A program made the translations under genes and the position numbers. Under the pieces are notes generated by a model. The model ran no database searches. It was given only the letters and a program-made list of their open reading frames with translations, and was not told the DNA's origin. Shown piece by piece: positions 16,060 to 23,953 of a DNA stretch of 32,198 nucleotides; position 1 is the first letter of the stretch; each line of letters starts with the position of its first letter. This DNA comes from Streptomyces sp. TRM64462 (GTDB taxonomy: Bacteria > Actinomycetota > Actinomycetes > Streptomycetales > Streptomycetaceae), in the NCBI RefSeq assembly GCF_013362995.1, contig NZ_JABWDV010000374.1, forward strand, positions 1 to 32,198. Reading direction: 5' to 3'.

Positions 16060-16947
16060 ATGTCCCCGCACCTCGAACAGTCTGCCGTCACCGTCCTCGG
16101 TCTGGGGCCGATGGGCCGGTCCCTGGCCGGTGCGTTCCTGGACGCAGGCCTGCGGACCACGGTCTGGAACCGGACGCCGGGCAAGGACCAGGACCTGATC
16201 GCGCGGGGCGCGGTCGGCGCGCGGTCGGCCGAAGAGGCGGTCGCCGCGAGCGGGCTGACCGTGGTCTGCGTGGTGAACTATGACGCGGCGGACAGCGTTC
16301 TGCGGCGTGACGCGGTCACCGACGCGCTCAAGGGGCGCACCGTCGTGAACCTGACCGCCGACACGCCGGACCGGGCCCGGGACACGGCGGCCTGGGCCAT
16401 CGGCCACGGCATCCGCTACCTGGACGGTGCGATCATGACGCCGACCCCGACGATCGGCACGCCTGCCGCGGTGTTCCTCCACGCCGGCCCCGAGGACCTC
16501 TACGAAGAGCACCGGAGCCTGCTGGGCGCGCTGGGCGGCACCCACACCCACCTCGGCGAGGAGATCGGCCGGGCCGCGGCGTACGACATCGCGCTGCTCG
16601 ACATCTTCTGGACCGCGATGGCCGGCTACGCGCACGCCTTGGCGGTGGCGCGAGCGGAAGGCATCACCGCGCGCGAACTCGCTCCGTTCGCCCAGGGCAT
16701 CGGTGCGATCCTCCCACCGATCTTCGAAGAGGCCGCGGAGGACCTGGACAGCGGCAGCTTCTCCGGCGAAGGCAACCCGATCACCTCGGCGGTGTCGTCC
16801 ATGGCCCATATCGTTCAGACGTCGGAGGCCCACGGCATCGACGCGGGCGTGATGCGCGCGGCCGAAGGCATGGCCCGCCGCGCTGTCGGCCGGGGGTACG
16901 GCGCAGACGGTTTCATCCGGATCGCGGAGATCCTGGGCCGTCGCTGA
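16060..16947 (+). CDS. NADPH-dependent imine reductase-like dehydrogenase
   Basis: A 295-residue protein of the beta-hydroxyacid-dehydrogenase/imine reductase family. The N-terminal Rossmann domain has VLGLGPMGRSLAGAF and then VWNRTPGK, where Arg after the second strand indicates NADPH preference. NLTADTPDRAR and the YLDGAIMTPTPTIGTPAAV segment follow. The C-terminal helical dimerisation domain holds AYDIALLDIFWTAMAGYAHAL with an Asp at the IRED catalytic position. It may reduce cyclic imines or an unknown carbonyl. CGGGAG precedes the ATG at 16060. Divergence from hxlR suggests control by that repressor, perhaps in response to a reactive compound. Confidence 0.92.
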   Translation: MSPHLEQSAVTVLGLGPMGRSLAGAFLDAGLRTTVWNRTPGKDQDLIARGAVGARSAEEAVAASGLTVVCVVNYDAADSVLRRDAVTDALKGRTVVNLTADTPDRARDTAAWAIGHGIRYLDGAIMTPTPTIGTPAAVFLHAGPEDLYEEHRSLLGALGGTHTHLGEEIGRAAAYDIALLDIFWTAMAGYAHALAVARAEGITARELAPFAQGIGAILPPIFEEAAEDLDSGSFSGEGNPITSAVSSMAHIVQTSEAHGIDAGVMRAAEGMARRAVGRGYGADGFIRIAEILGRR

Positions 16948-16977
16948 GGAAGCCGTCGGCGATCGGGGCGCTGCGCG

Positions 16978-17029
16978 CTCGGCGGCTGGACTCGGCCGCT
17001 GAACTCGGCGGCCGAACTCGGCGGCTGAA
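16978..17029. repeat. 13-bp tandem repeat upstream of the DinB-like gene
   Basis: Four contiguous 13-bp units of CTCGGCGGCTGAA, differing at one or two bases. They lie in the 124-bp gap between the IRED-like and DinB-like genes. Confidence 0.9.
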
Positions 17030-17071
17030 AATTGCGGTGGCCGAAGATCGCGCGAGAGGCAGACTGGCGCC

Positions 17072-17677
17072 ATGACCGGATCGGATGCCAAGGCTGACCT
17101 TCGCTTCTACCTGCAGTCGGCCCGTGATGCCCTGCTGTGGAAGCTCGAAGGGCTCTCGGAGTACGACATTCGCCGCCCGCTGACACCGACCGGCACCAAC
17201 CTCCTGGGCCTGGTGAAACACGCGGCCGGTGTGGAGCTCGGCTACCTCGGCGACACCTTCGGACGGCCGTCCGGGGAGCCGCTGCCCTGGCACGACGAAA
17301 GTACCGAAGAAGGTGCCGAACCCAACGCGGACATGTGGGCCACCGCCGACGAGCCACGCGGGCGGATCGTGGAGCTCTACCGGCGGGCGTGGGCCCACGC
17401 GGACGCGACGATCGACGCCCTGGCGCTGGACACGGTCGGCAGGGTGCCGTGGTGGCCAGACGGCCGGGACGAGGTGACGTTGCATCATGCCGTGGTGCGA
17501 GTGATCGCCGATACGCACCGGCACGCCGGGCACGCCGATATCGTCAGGGAGCTCATCGACGGCGCCGTCGGGATGAACAAGGGCAACGACAGCATGCCCC
17601 CGGGCGACGCGGTGTGGTGGGAGGGCTATCGGAGCCGGCTGGAACGTGCGGCCCGGGAAGCCGGCCGAGACGCGTAG
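17072..17677 (+). CDS. DinB/DUF664-family protein, possible mycothiol S-transferase
   Basis: A 201-residue four-helix-bundle protein of the DinB/DUF664 superfamily. The metal site is suggested by His50 in NLLGLVKHAAGVELGYLG and the C-terminal ADTHRHAGHADIVREL cluster. In actinobacteria this superfamily includes mycothiol-dependent transferases that conjugate electrophiles or antibiotics; that role is inferred here, supported only by mycothiol synthesis elsewhere in the window. A GAGAGG Shine-Dalgarno precedes the ATG at 17072. It is the second gene after the HxlR-controlled reductase and may form a detoxification unit with it. Confidence 0.9.
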   Translation: MTGSDAKADLRFYLQSARDALLWKLEGLSEYDIRRPLTPTGTNLLGLVKHAAGVELGYLGDTFGRPSGEPLPWHDESTEEGAEPNADMWATADEPRGRIVELYRRAWAHADATIDALALDTVGRVPWWPDGRDEVTLHHAVVRVIADTHRHAGHADIVRELIDGAVGMNKGNDSMPPGDAVWWEGYRSRLERAAREAGRDA

Positions 17678-17691
17678 CCGTGGAGCGTCAG

Positions 17692-18930
17692 ATGCCGGTA
17701 CCGGCAGGATCGCCGGCCGGGTCGCCGGCCGGGTCGCCGGCCGGGTCGTCGGCCGGGTCGTCGGCCGGGTCGTCGGCCGTCGTACGGATCCGTCTCACCG
17801 CCGCCGATCTCGCGCGCGTCCGCTTCGCGCCCCGGCCGGCGCCGCTCCAGGAGCTGAACGCGGCGTTCATGCTGCTCACCCGGCATGCCGGGCCGCCCGG
17901 TCCCTCGCCCGGTCCATGGCGGCAGCGGCTGCTGCGAGCCGTACCCGCCGCGGCCGAGCCGTTGCGCGACCTCGCGCCGGGGCCGCGGGCGCCGCGCTTC
18001 CTCGACGTCGTGGACGACTCGCTGAGCGGCGCGCTGGAGACCGTACGGGCCACCCCGCCCGACCTCGTACGGTCCGAGCTGGAGCGGGTGTACGAGGGCA
18101 GGCGCCGCCCGGCGCCCGCGTGGGTCCAGGGGCTGCACCGGGGCGACGCGGAGGCCTGGCGGGTCGTACGGCGGGCCCAGCGGGCGGCGTTCGACGCGAT
18201 GCTGGGGCCCGTGTGGCCGCTGGTGCAGGACCTGCACCACGCGGAGTTCACGCGCTACGCGCTGGCGGTCGCCGAGCACGGGGTCGGAGCGGCGCTGGCC
18301 GCGCTGGTTCCGGGCGGCGTCGTGCACGGCGCGGTGTGGGAGCTGCCGGCCGCCGGGGCGGTGGCGGTACCGGGGCCCGGAGAAGGGCGCGGGCGCGGGC
18401 GCGGGCCTGTACGAGACGTCGAGCTGGACGGGCAGGGGGTGCTGCTGCTCCCGACGTTCCACTGGCGCGGCGCACCGCTGCTGTGCCGCCCGCCGGGCGG
18501 GCCGCTCGTCGTGACGTACGCGGCCTCGGCACCCGGCCCACCGGCGCCGTTCGATGAACGGGACGCGGCCGAGGACGCCCCGCCGGCCGCGCTGGCCGGG
18601 ATCCTGGGCCGTACCCGCCTGGACATCCTGCTGCACCTCACCGAACCCGAACACACCGAAGGCACCACCACCGGCCTGGCCCGCGCCCTGGGCGTCAGCA
18701 ACGCGACGATCTCCGCGCACACCGCCGCCCTGCGCGCCGCGGGCCTGATCACCACGGCCCGCACCGGCCGTTCCGTCCTGCACCGCGCCACGCCCAGGGC
18801 GGCCCTCCTCCTGGGCCCGCCCCGAAGACCCGCGCACCGGGCCGCGCACCGGGCCGTGCCTCAGGCCGCCCCGGTCACCACAGGGCGGTCCGCCGACGGG
18901 AGGCCCCACTCGCTCCAGGAACCGTCGTAG
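17692..18930 (+). CDS. ArsR-like winged-helix regulator with large N-terminal domain
   Basis: A 412-residue protein. A repeat-encoded low-complexity N-terminus (GSPAGSPAGSP/SSAGSSAGSS) precedes a large all-helical domain of unknown ligand (about residues 35-280). The C-terminal ArsR-type winged helix (about 305-365) reads LGRTRLDILLHLTEP... then LARALGVSNATISAHTAALRAAGLI and TARTGRSVLH. The architecture matches the DUF5937/ArsR group of actinobacterial regulators. The ATG at 17692 has GGAG 6 nt upstream; a GTG at 17680 is the alternative. The last 70 bp overlap the 3' end of the opposing sulfurtransferase gene, and the C-terminal tail is Pro/Arg/His-rich, so the true protein may have been extended by loss of an earlier stop. 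Confidence 0.85.
   Translation: MPVPAGSPAGSPAGSPAGSSAGSSAGSSAVVRIRLTAADLARVRFAPRPAPLQELNAAFMLLTRHAGPPGPSPGPWRQRLLRAVPAAAEPLRDLAPGPRAPRFLDVVDDSLSGALETVRATPPDLVRSELERVYEGRRRPAPAWVQGLHRGDAEAWRVVRRAQRAAFDAMLGPVWPLVQDLHHAEFTRYALAVAEHGVGAALAALVPGGVVHGAVWELPAAGAVAVPGPGEGRGRGRGPVRDVELDGQGVLLLPTFHWRGAPLLCRPPGGPLVVTYAASAPGPPAPFDERDAAEDAPPAALAGILGRTRLDILLHLTEPEHTEGTTTGLARALGVSNATISAHTAALRAAGLITTARTGRSVLHRATPRAALLLGPPRRPAHRAAHRAVPQAAPVTTGRSADGRPHSLQEPS
17710..17781. repeat. 12-bp coding repeat in the ArsR-like gene
   Basis: Six 12-bp units: three TCGCCGGCCGGG followed by three TCGTCGGCCGGG (last one degenerate). They encode (S-P-A-G) and then (S-S-A-G) repeats. In-frame length makes copy-number changes harmless to the frame. 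Confidence 0.9.
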
Positions 18931-19802
18931 ACCGACAGATCGCGGTAGCCGGCCAGTTCGGCGGCCAGCGCCAGGACGCAGGCCGTGACACCGGAGCCAC
19001 AGGTGAAGACGAGACGCTCGGGCCCGGCCCCCGGACCCGCACCCGCGTCGGCACCCGCGCCCGCGCCCGTGTCCGCGTCGGCGCCCGCGCCCGGCCCAGG
19101 CCCCGTCCCCGCGCCCGCCGTCGCCGCCTCCGCGAACCGCGCGCGCAGCTCCGCCGGGTGCCGCATCCGCCCGTCACCGCCCAGGACGTCACCGAACGGC
19201 AGGTTGACCGCGCCCGGCATGTGGCCGCCCCGCAGCCCCGGGCGCGGTTCGGGCGCCGTACCGGTGAAGCGGCCCCGGGTGCGGGCGTCCAGCACCAGCG
19301 CGGCCGGGTCCTCCAGCGCCCGCGCCACCTCACCGCTCCCCACCAGCAGCCCCGGCCGTGGCCGCGCGGTGAACCCGCCCCGTACCGGGGCCGACCGCGC
19401 GGGCGCGGCGTCCTCCACCGGCGCCCCGGCCGCCGCCTCCCACGCCGGCAGCCCGCCGTCCAGCACCGCCGCCCGGTCGAAGCCCATCGCGCGCAGCATC
19501 CACCACGCGCGGGCGCTGGAGTAGACGCCGGCAGCGTCGTACACGACGACCGTGCTCGTGTCGTCCACGCCCAGCGCCCGCAGCTCCTCCGTGAACCTGT
19601 CCGCGTCCGGCATGGTGTGGGGCAGCGGCGACCCGGGGTCGGACAGCGACCCGTCGATGTCGAAGCACCGCGCTCCCGGTATCCGCCGCGCCACGCCCCG
19701 GTGCGCGCCCACGGACGCGTCGAGCACGACGAGGCCCGGGGCGTCGAGGCGCGAGGCCAGCCACCTCACATCGACAAGGGGTCCCGCGACACCGACCGTC
19801 AT
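18861..19802 (-). CDS. sseA: Two-domain sulfurtransferase, SseA/MPST type
   Basis: A 313-residue tandem rhodanese. The N-terminal inactive domain (about 8-135) contains VVVYDAAGVYSSARAWWMLR; the C-terminal catalytic domain has DARTRGRF and the active loop CGSGVTA, the 3-mercaptopyruvate sulfurtransferase type rather than the CRxGxR/T thiosulfate type. It moves sulfane sulfur from mercaptopyruvate to thiols or cyanide. An Ala/Gly/Pro/Asp repeat insert of about 30 residues lies just before the active-site strand and is unusual. The ATG at 19802 overlaps the ATP-grasp stop by 4 bp (ATGA). The 3' end overlaps the opposing ArsR-like gene. A second sulfurtransferase (cysA) lies at 29.9 kb. Confidence 0.94.
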   Translation of the reverse strand: MTVGVAGPLVDVRWLASRLDAPGLVVLDASVGAHRGVARRIPGARCFDIDGSLSDPGSPLPHTMPDADRFTEELRALGVDDTSTVVVYDAAGVYSSARAWWMLRAMGFDRAAVLDGGLPAWEAAAGAPVEDAAPARSAPVRGGFTARPRPGLLVGSGEVARALEDPAALVLDARTRGRFTGTAPEPRPGLRGGHMPGAVNLPFGDVLGGDGRMRHPAELRARFAEAATAGAGTGPGPGAGADADTGAGAGADAGAGPGAGPERLVFTCGSGVTACVLALAAELAGYRDLSVYDGSWSEWGLPSADRPVVTGAA

Positions 19803-21091
19803 GGCTGGTCCTCCTCCTGTGTGGTGACAACGACCTGATACGCCATCAACTCATCGACCGCCGAGGCGCACACCGCCGCCCCCGCGTCCCCCTCCGCCGC
19901 GAGGACCGCCATTCCCAGCCGGTCCGCCGACGAGCGCAGCGCGTACACGGGATCGCCCGGCTCGACCTGTACGTCCCACTCCACGATCCGCACCCCGCCC
20001 GCACCACGCGCACCGCCCGCACCCGCACCGCGCGCACCGCCCGCACCGCCCGCGCCCAGTTCCCGTGGAGGCCCCGCCACCGCGCCGACGCGGCCGGGCG
20101 GCGCGGTGAAGAAGACGGTCGCGGCGGCGGCCACCGGCGTCACGTCGCCCGTGCGCGGAGGGACGCGGACCGCCCAGCCGAGTGCCGCCCGGCGCCAGTC
20201 GACACCGGTGGTGAGGTGTACGAGGTCGGCGATGCCGTCCCCGCCCGGGCGGTTGTGCGTCTCGATGACGGTGACCCGCCCGTCGGCGCCGACCTTCACC
20301 TCCGTGTGGCTCGGCCCGTCCACCAGCCCCACGGCGTCCAGCAGTTCGCCGACGGCCCGCTCCACGTCGCGCCGTTCGGCCGCGGTGAGCGAGGGCGCCG
20401 GCATGATGTGGGCGACCTCCACGAACCCGTCCCCGGTGGTCCGCTTCTCGGCGACGCCCAGGACCGTGTGCCGCCCGCCCGACGACAGCGCCTCGACGCT
20501 GAACTCCCGCCCCTCCACGTACCGTTCGAGCAGCGTCGCGCCGTTCCGGCGGTCCGCCGGCAGGTCGGCGGGGGTACGGAGCAGTGCGACGGCGTGACTG
20601 CCGGTACCCGCCACCGGCTTGGCCACCACCCGCGCGCCCCCGGCGAACAGCGCGGCGACCGCCTCCGTACCGGCGTCGCCCGGCGCGAACGCCGGGTTGA
20701 GGTGCGGCGCCTTCCGCGCCAGGACCCGCCGCATCTCCCGCTTGTCCCGGGTGGCCCGTACGACCTCGACGGGCACCCCGGCCGCGCCCAGCCGCCGCGC
20801 GGCGACGGCCGCGGGCTCCAGGCCCAGCTCGGTGAGCGACACGACGGCGCCGGGGGCGAGCGGCCGCAGCACCTCGTCGACGAACGGGAGGAAGGCGGGC
20901 GCGTGCTGATAGTCCACGGCGTACTCACCGCGCAGGCGCGCCCCGAGCACCTCCGCGCCCAGCACCTCCGCCCCGAGCACCCCCGCGCCCAGCACCGGCG
21001 CCCCCGGCATCCGTACGTGTACGAGATCGACAGGCAGCGTCGCAGCGGCGGCCGCGACCGCCGGACTCGCCCCGATGACCACGAGCGTCAC
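19799..21091 (-). CDS. ATP-grasp ligase of unknown substrate
   Basis: A 430-residue ATP-grasp enzyme. The preATP-grasp domain (about 1-110) leads to the ATP-binding core: ARVVAKPVAGTGSHAV (glycine-rich lid), LLERYVEGREFSVEAL, the metal-binding HTEVKVGADGRVTVIETHNRPGG region with Glu and Asn, and a C-terminal lobe. The group resembles carboxylate-amine ligases that join amino acids through an acyl phosphate. Low-complexity repeats occur near residues 30-52 (VLGAG/VLGAE) and 340-365 (GAGGARGAG). The GTG at 21091 follows a G-rich Shine-Dalgarno. It ends in ATGA overlap with the sulfurtransferase, so the two are co-translated and may act on one pathway. Confidence 0.9.
   Translation of the reverse strand: MTLVVIGASPAVAAAAATLPVDLVHVRMPGAPVLGAGVLGAEVLGAEVLGARLRGEYAVDYQHAPAFLPFVDEVLRPLAPGAVVSLTELGLEPAAVAARRLGAAGVPVEVVRATRDKREMRRVLARKAPHLNPAFAPGDAGTEAVAALFAGGARVVAKPVAGTGSHAVALLRTPADLPADRRNGATLLERYVEGREFSVEALSSGGRHTVLGVAEKRTTGDGFVEVAHIMPAPSLTAAERRDVERAVGELLDAVGLVDGPSHTEVKVGADGRVTVIETHNRPGGDGIADLVHLTTGVDWRRAALGWAVRVPPRTGDVTPVAAAATVFFTAPPGRVGAVAGPPRELGAGGAGGARGAGAGGARGAGGVRIVEWDVQVEPGDPVYALRSSADRLGMAVLAAEGDAGAAVCASAVDELMAYQVVVTTQEEDQP
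20940..20999. repeat. 15-bp coding repeat in the ATP-grasp gene
   Basis: Four 15-bp units alternating GCCCCGAGCACCTCC and GCGCCCAGCACCTCC (30-bp higher-order period). On the minus strand they encode VLGAG/VLGAE/VLGAR repeats. Confidence 0.85.
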
Positions 21092-21255
21092 ACCAGACCC
21101 CCGCCCCCGCCCGTCGACTCACCTGCTCGTGATCGTAGCGCCGCCCGCCGCGTCGAGACGCCGGTCCCGGCATCACCACCACCGAGACGGACGGCCGCCC
21201 GCACCCGGCAGAGAACGTCCTGCCTGCCGTACCCGACGCGACGTGACACCCCTCG

Positions 21256-22608
21256 TCAGAAGATGTCCGGGCACCACGCCCGCCGCGGCGCCCGCAGCAG
21301 CAGGTCCGCCCGCGCCGCCGCGCCCGCCCGGGCCTCCTCGACCCGGCCCAGCGCCACCAGCCGCGCCACCGACTCGTCCCCCAGATACAGCGCCGCCAGC
21401 TCCGCCACGTCCATGACCAGGTCGGCCGACTCCGTGGTCGGCGCGCACACCGCGCCCTCCGGCGCCGCGTCCAGCCGGAACCTGCCCCCGGCCAGCCCGG
21501 CCGCGTCCCGCACGTCCAGCACCAGCGACCCCGACGTCCCGTACGTCCGCGCCTCCAGCGCCCGGACGACGTCGAGGATCCGCACCCACAGCAGGTCCGT
21601 GTGCGTCAGCACCTTCGCCGCCCGCGGGTCCGGCAGCAGCAGCGGCAGCAGATCGTCAGGCGCCCGGTAGTCGCTCTTCACGAACGCCACCCAGTCCACC
21701 GAGCACACGAACCGCCACAGCGCCCGCTCGGCGGCCGGCGTCACCGCGATCAGATCGTGGACGGTCGCCGTGTTCAGCGGATGCTTGTTGTCGTCCCACG
21801 TGTCGTCGCAGCCGTACGCGACGTAGCCCTCCAGCTCCCCGGAGGCCGAGCGGTACGTGGCGTGGAACCGCTCCTTCCACGGCTCGCTCGGCGGCGGGTT
21901 CACGCCCGTACGGTTGTCCCAGCCCCGTTTCGTACGGCTCACCATGCCGTGCCGCAGCGCCCGCGCCCGGTCGTGCAGCTCCGGGCCCAGCGTGCGGAAG
22001 TCCGCGAGGTCGACCAGGTCGATCCGGCCGCCGTCCTCGGGCCCGGACCAGCGCGGGTCGAGGCCCGACCGGCGCACGTCGACCTGCCACGCGGTCGTCC
22101 AGCTCGCCGGCCCGTAGCCGTACCGCCCGTAGATCGGGTACTCGGCCGCGATCAGCGTCGAGACGACCTCGCCCCGCTCCTTGGACTCCGCCAGCTCGGC
22201 CCGCATCATCTCGCCGAGCAGCCCGCGCCGCCGGTGCGTCGGCGACACGGTCACGCCCGACACCGCGCTCGCGGGCACCGCCCCGCCACCGACCGCCGTC
22301 AGCTCCTGCGCGAACGACCGGAGCGTGGCGACACAACGCCCCCCGTCGAACGCCCCCTTGGTCCGCGCGAAGTCCTGATACGGAAGCCGGGCGGCCACCT
22401 CCTCGTCCGTCACGGCCATCGGCTGCAGGAACCCGGTCTTGATGGCCCGCAGCCAGTCGGGGAAGTCCGCCTCGGTCACGCCGCGCACGACGGGCGCGGA
22501 GCCGGAGGAGGGAGAGGGAGAGGGAGAGCTAGACGGAGAGGAGGAGGTGGTGGCGGATTGTGCGGCGGAGGAAGGCGATGTGCCGGCGGGGGAGGCGTCG
22601 AAGCTCAT
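21256..22608 (-). CDS. eis: Eis-like GNAT acetyltransferase
   Basis: A 450-residue protein of the Eis family, multi-site aminoglycoside and protein acetyltransferases that form hexamers. It has a tandem GNAT core with the acetyl-CoA signature [19 protein letters not shown] (about 130-150) and the Tyr-rich [17 protein letters not shown] segment, then a sterol-carrier-like C-terminal domain. The chain ends in Phe, whose carboxylate is the general acid in this family. The N-terminal 40 residues are a Ser/Thr/Pro tract ([13 protein letters not shown]) partly encoded by a GAGGGA microsatellite. The ATG at 22608 is 6 nt after TAGCGT with no Shine-Dalgarno, suggesting leaderless expression. Confidence 0.93.
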   Translation of the reverse strand: MSFDASPAGTSPSSAAQSATTSSSPSSSPSPSPSSGSAPVVRGVTEADFPDWLRAIKTGFLQPMAVTDEEVAARLPYQDFARTKGAFDGGRCVATLRSFAQELTAVGGGAVPASAVSGVTVSPTHRRRGLLGEMMRAELAESKERGEVVSTLIAAEYPIYGRYGYGPASWTTAWQVDVRRSGLDPRWSGPEDGGRIDLVDLADFRTLGPELHDRARALRHGMVSRTKRGWDNRTGVNPPPSEPWKERFHATYRSASGELEGYVAYGCDDTWDDNKHPLNTATVHDLIAVTPAAERALWRFVCSVDWVAFVKSDYRAPDDLLPLLLPDPRAAKVLTHTDLLWVRILDVVRALEARTYGTSGSLVLDVRDAAGLAGGRFRLDAAPEGAVCAPTTESADLVMDVAELAALYLGDESVARLVALGRVEEARAGAAARADLLLRAPRRAWCPDIF

Positions 22609-22614
22609 CCCGAC

Positions 22615-22620
22615 ACGCTA
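22615..22620 (-). promoter_or_regulatory. -10 box of leaderless eis promoter
   Basis: TAGCGT on the minus strand, 6 nt before the ATG at 22608. Confidence 0.45.
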
Positions 22621-22648
22621 AGCACACCCCCGCCCCCACGCACCCGAC

Positions 22649-22700
22649 TTTCCGCCGCGCCCGGACGGGCCGCGTTTCCGCCGCGCCCGGACGGGCCGCG
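22649..22700. repeat. Perfect 26-bp tandem duplication
   Basis: Two identical adjacent 26-bp copies (each TTTCCGCCGCGCCCGGACGG plus GCCGCG). They lie between rsiG and the eis-like gene, just after the rsiG stop. Confidence 0.9.
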
Positions 22701-22710
22701 CCGGCGGGGT

Positions 22711-23331
22711 TCAGGCGAGGAGGTCGTCGACCTGGGCCTCGCCCTCCCTGTACCGGCGGGCGATCTCCGCGCTGCACTCGTCCGCCGTCCGCTGCAGCTC
22801 CTGGCGGCGCCGCGAGACCTCCTGCTCGTAGCGGGCGAGGCGGCCCATCGCCTCGTGCAGTTCGTCGTCCGTACGGGCGTCGAGGTCCGACAGCTCGACC
22901 TCCGCCAGCATCTCCGCCGCCAGCAGCCGGTACTCCTCGCTCCTCGGCGTCGACAGCGTCACATGCCGCGCCGAGCTGCGGCGGCCGTGCTGCCGGGACG
23001 GGGCGTCCGCGAGGATCTCCGAGAGCCGGTGGACCACCGGCACCTCAGGGGCCGCGCGGCGCGCCAGCTCGGCGCGGAGGATGTCGATACGGCCCTGCAG
23101 CAGCCGCCGTACGTAACTGAGGTCCGCCTCGTCCGTGTGCGAGTCGCGCCGCAGTGCCCGCAGCTGGTCCAGACGCAGCGCCTTCAGGGGTACGGGGGCC
23201 CCGACAGCACCCGTGCCCCCTTCGGCGGTTCGCTGTATCGGCGGGCGGGACCGGTCGAAGCCCTGACCGGAGTCGGCGCAGGTGATCGAAGCGAAGCCCG
23301 GGCTCTGCGGCCCGGGACCAGGTGTACTCAT
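22711..23331 (-). CDS. rsiG: c-di-GMP-dependent anti-sigma factor RsiG
   Basis: A 206-residue protein that binds the sporulation sigma factor WhiG when loaded with cyclic di-GMP. Two copies of the c-di-GMP motif E-x3-S-x2-R-x3-Q-x3-D are complete: E68, S72, R75, Q79, D83, and E169, S173, R176, Q180, D184. They sit on the two helices of the antiparallel coiled coil, joined by a basic linker ([11 protein letters not shown]). The first 45 residues are Pro/Gly-rich and probably disordered. The ATG at 23331 follows GAGGGGAC. Older literature called this gene amfC. A perfect double motif makes the identification secure. It faces away from dtd. Confidence 0.95.
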   Translation of the reverse strand: MSTPGPGPQSPGFASITCADSGQGFDRSRPPIQRTAEGGTGAVGAPVPLKALRLDQLRALRRDSHTDEADLSYVRRLLQGRIDILRAELARRAAPEVPVVHRLSEILADAPSRQHGRRSSARHVTLSTPRSEEYRLLAAEMLAEVELSDLDARTDDELHEAMGRLARYEQEVSRRRQELQRTADECSAEIARRYREGEAQVDDLLA

Positions 23332-23432
23332 GTGTGTCCGTCCCCTCGACCGGTGCTCAGGCGCACCGCCTGCACGCATGGTGCCACTCCCGCAAGGGAT
23401 GCGCAGGTGCTCTGCACCCGTTCGGCCCTCGG

Positions 23433-23438
23433 TAAGTT
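23433..23438 (+). promoter_or_regulatory. -10 box of leaderless dtd promoter
   Basis: TAAGTT exactly 7 nt before the dtd ATG. The intervening GGGGGGC is too close to act as a normal Shine-Dalgarno. Confidence 0.5.
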
Positions 23439-23445
23439 GGGGGGC

Positions 23446-23871
23446 ATGCGAGCAGTGGTACAGAGGGTGGACGGGGCGCGCGTCGAGGTCGCGGGCGAGA
23501 CGGTCGGCGAGATCGTCGGTGAGGGGCTGTGCGTCCTCGTGGGCGTCACCCACGAGGACACTCCCGAGAAGGCGGCCCAGCTCGCCCGCAAGCTCTGGTC
23601 CGTCCGCATCCTGGACGGCGAGAAGTCCTGCTCGGATGTGAATGCACCCTTGCTGGTGATTTCGCAGTTCACCCTCTACGGGGACGCCCGTAAGGGCCGC
23701 CGCCCCACCTGGAACGCGGCAGCGCCCGGCGATGTGGCCGAGCCGCTCGTCGACGAGGTGGTGGCCAGGCTGCGGGAGCTCGGGGCGACCGTGGAGACGG
23801 GCAGGTTCGGCGCGGAGATGCGGGTCTCGCTGACGAACCACGGCCCGTTCACGGTACTGCTGGAGGTATGA
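23446..23871 (+). CDS. dtd: D-aminoacyl-tRNA deacylase
   Basis: A 141-residue DTD1-type enzyme that hydrolyses D-aminoacyl-tRNA (and Gly-tRNA-Ala), keeping D-amino acids out of protein. Both active-site motifs are present: [21 protein letters not shown] with SQ-x-T, and [12 protein letters not shown] with the GP-x-T carbonyl trap. The chain is the normal length and the start MRAVVQRV is canonical. It is divergent from rsiG and ends against the convergent ygfZ gene, with a strong hairpin between. Confidence 0.97.
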   Translation: MRAVVQRVDGARVEVAGETVGEIVGEGLCVLVGVTHEDTPEKAAQLARKLWSVRILDGEKSCSDVNAPLLVISQFTLYGDARKGRRPTWNAAAPGDVAEPLVDEVVARLRELGATVETGRFGAEMRVSLTNHGPFTVLLEV

Positions 23872-23917
23872 GGCGGGGCGCGCGGCACGGGCCGTGCGGC
23901 GCCGGCCGAGCGGCGCG

Positions 23918-23947
23918 TGCCGGTGCGCCTCGTGCGGCGCACCGGCA
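23918..23947. terminator. Terminator between dtd and ygfZ
   Basis: A perfect 11-bp inverted repeat, TGCCGGTGCGC and GCGCACCGGCA, with an 8-nt loop. A smaller stem (GCACG-GGC-CGTGC) lies at 23885-23897. Likely to stop transcription in both directions. Confidence 0.8.
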
Positions 23948-23953
23948 TGGCGC

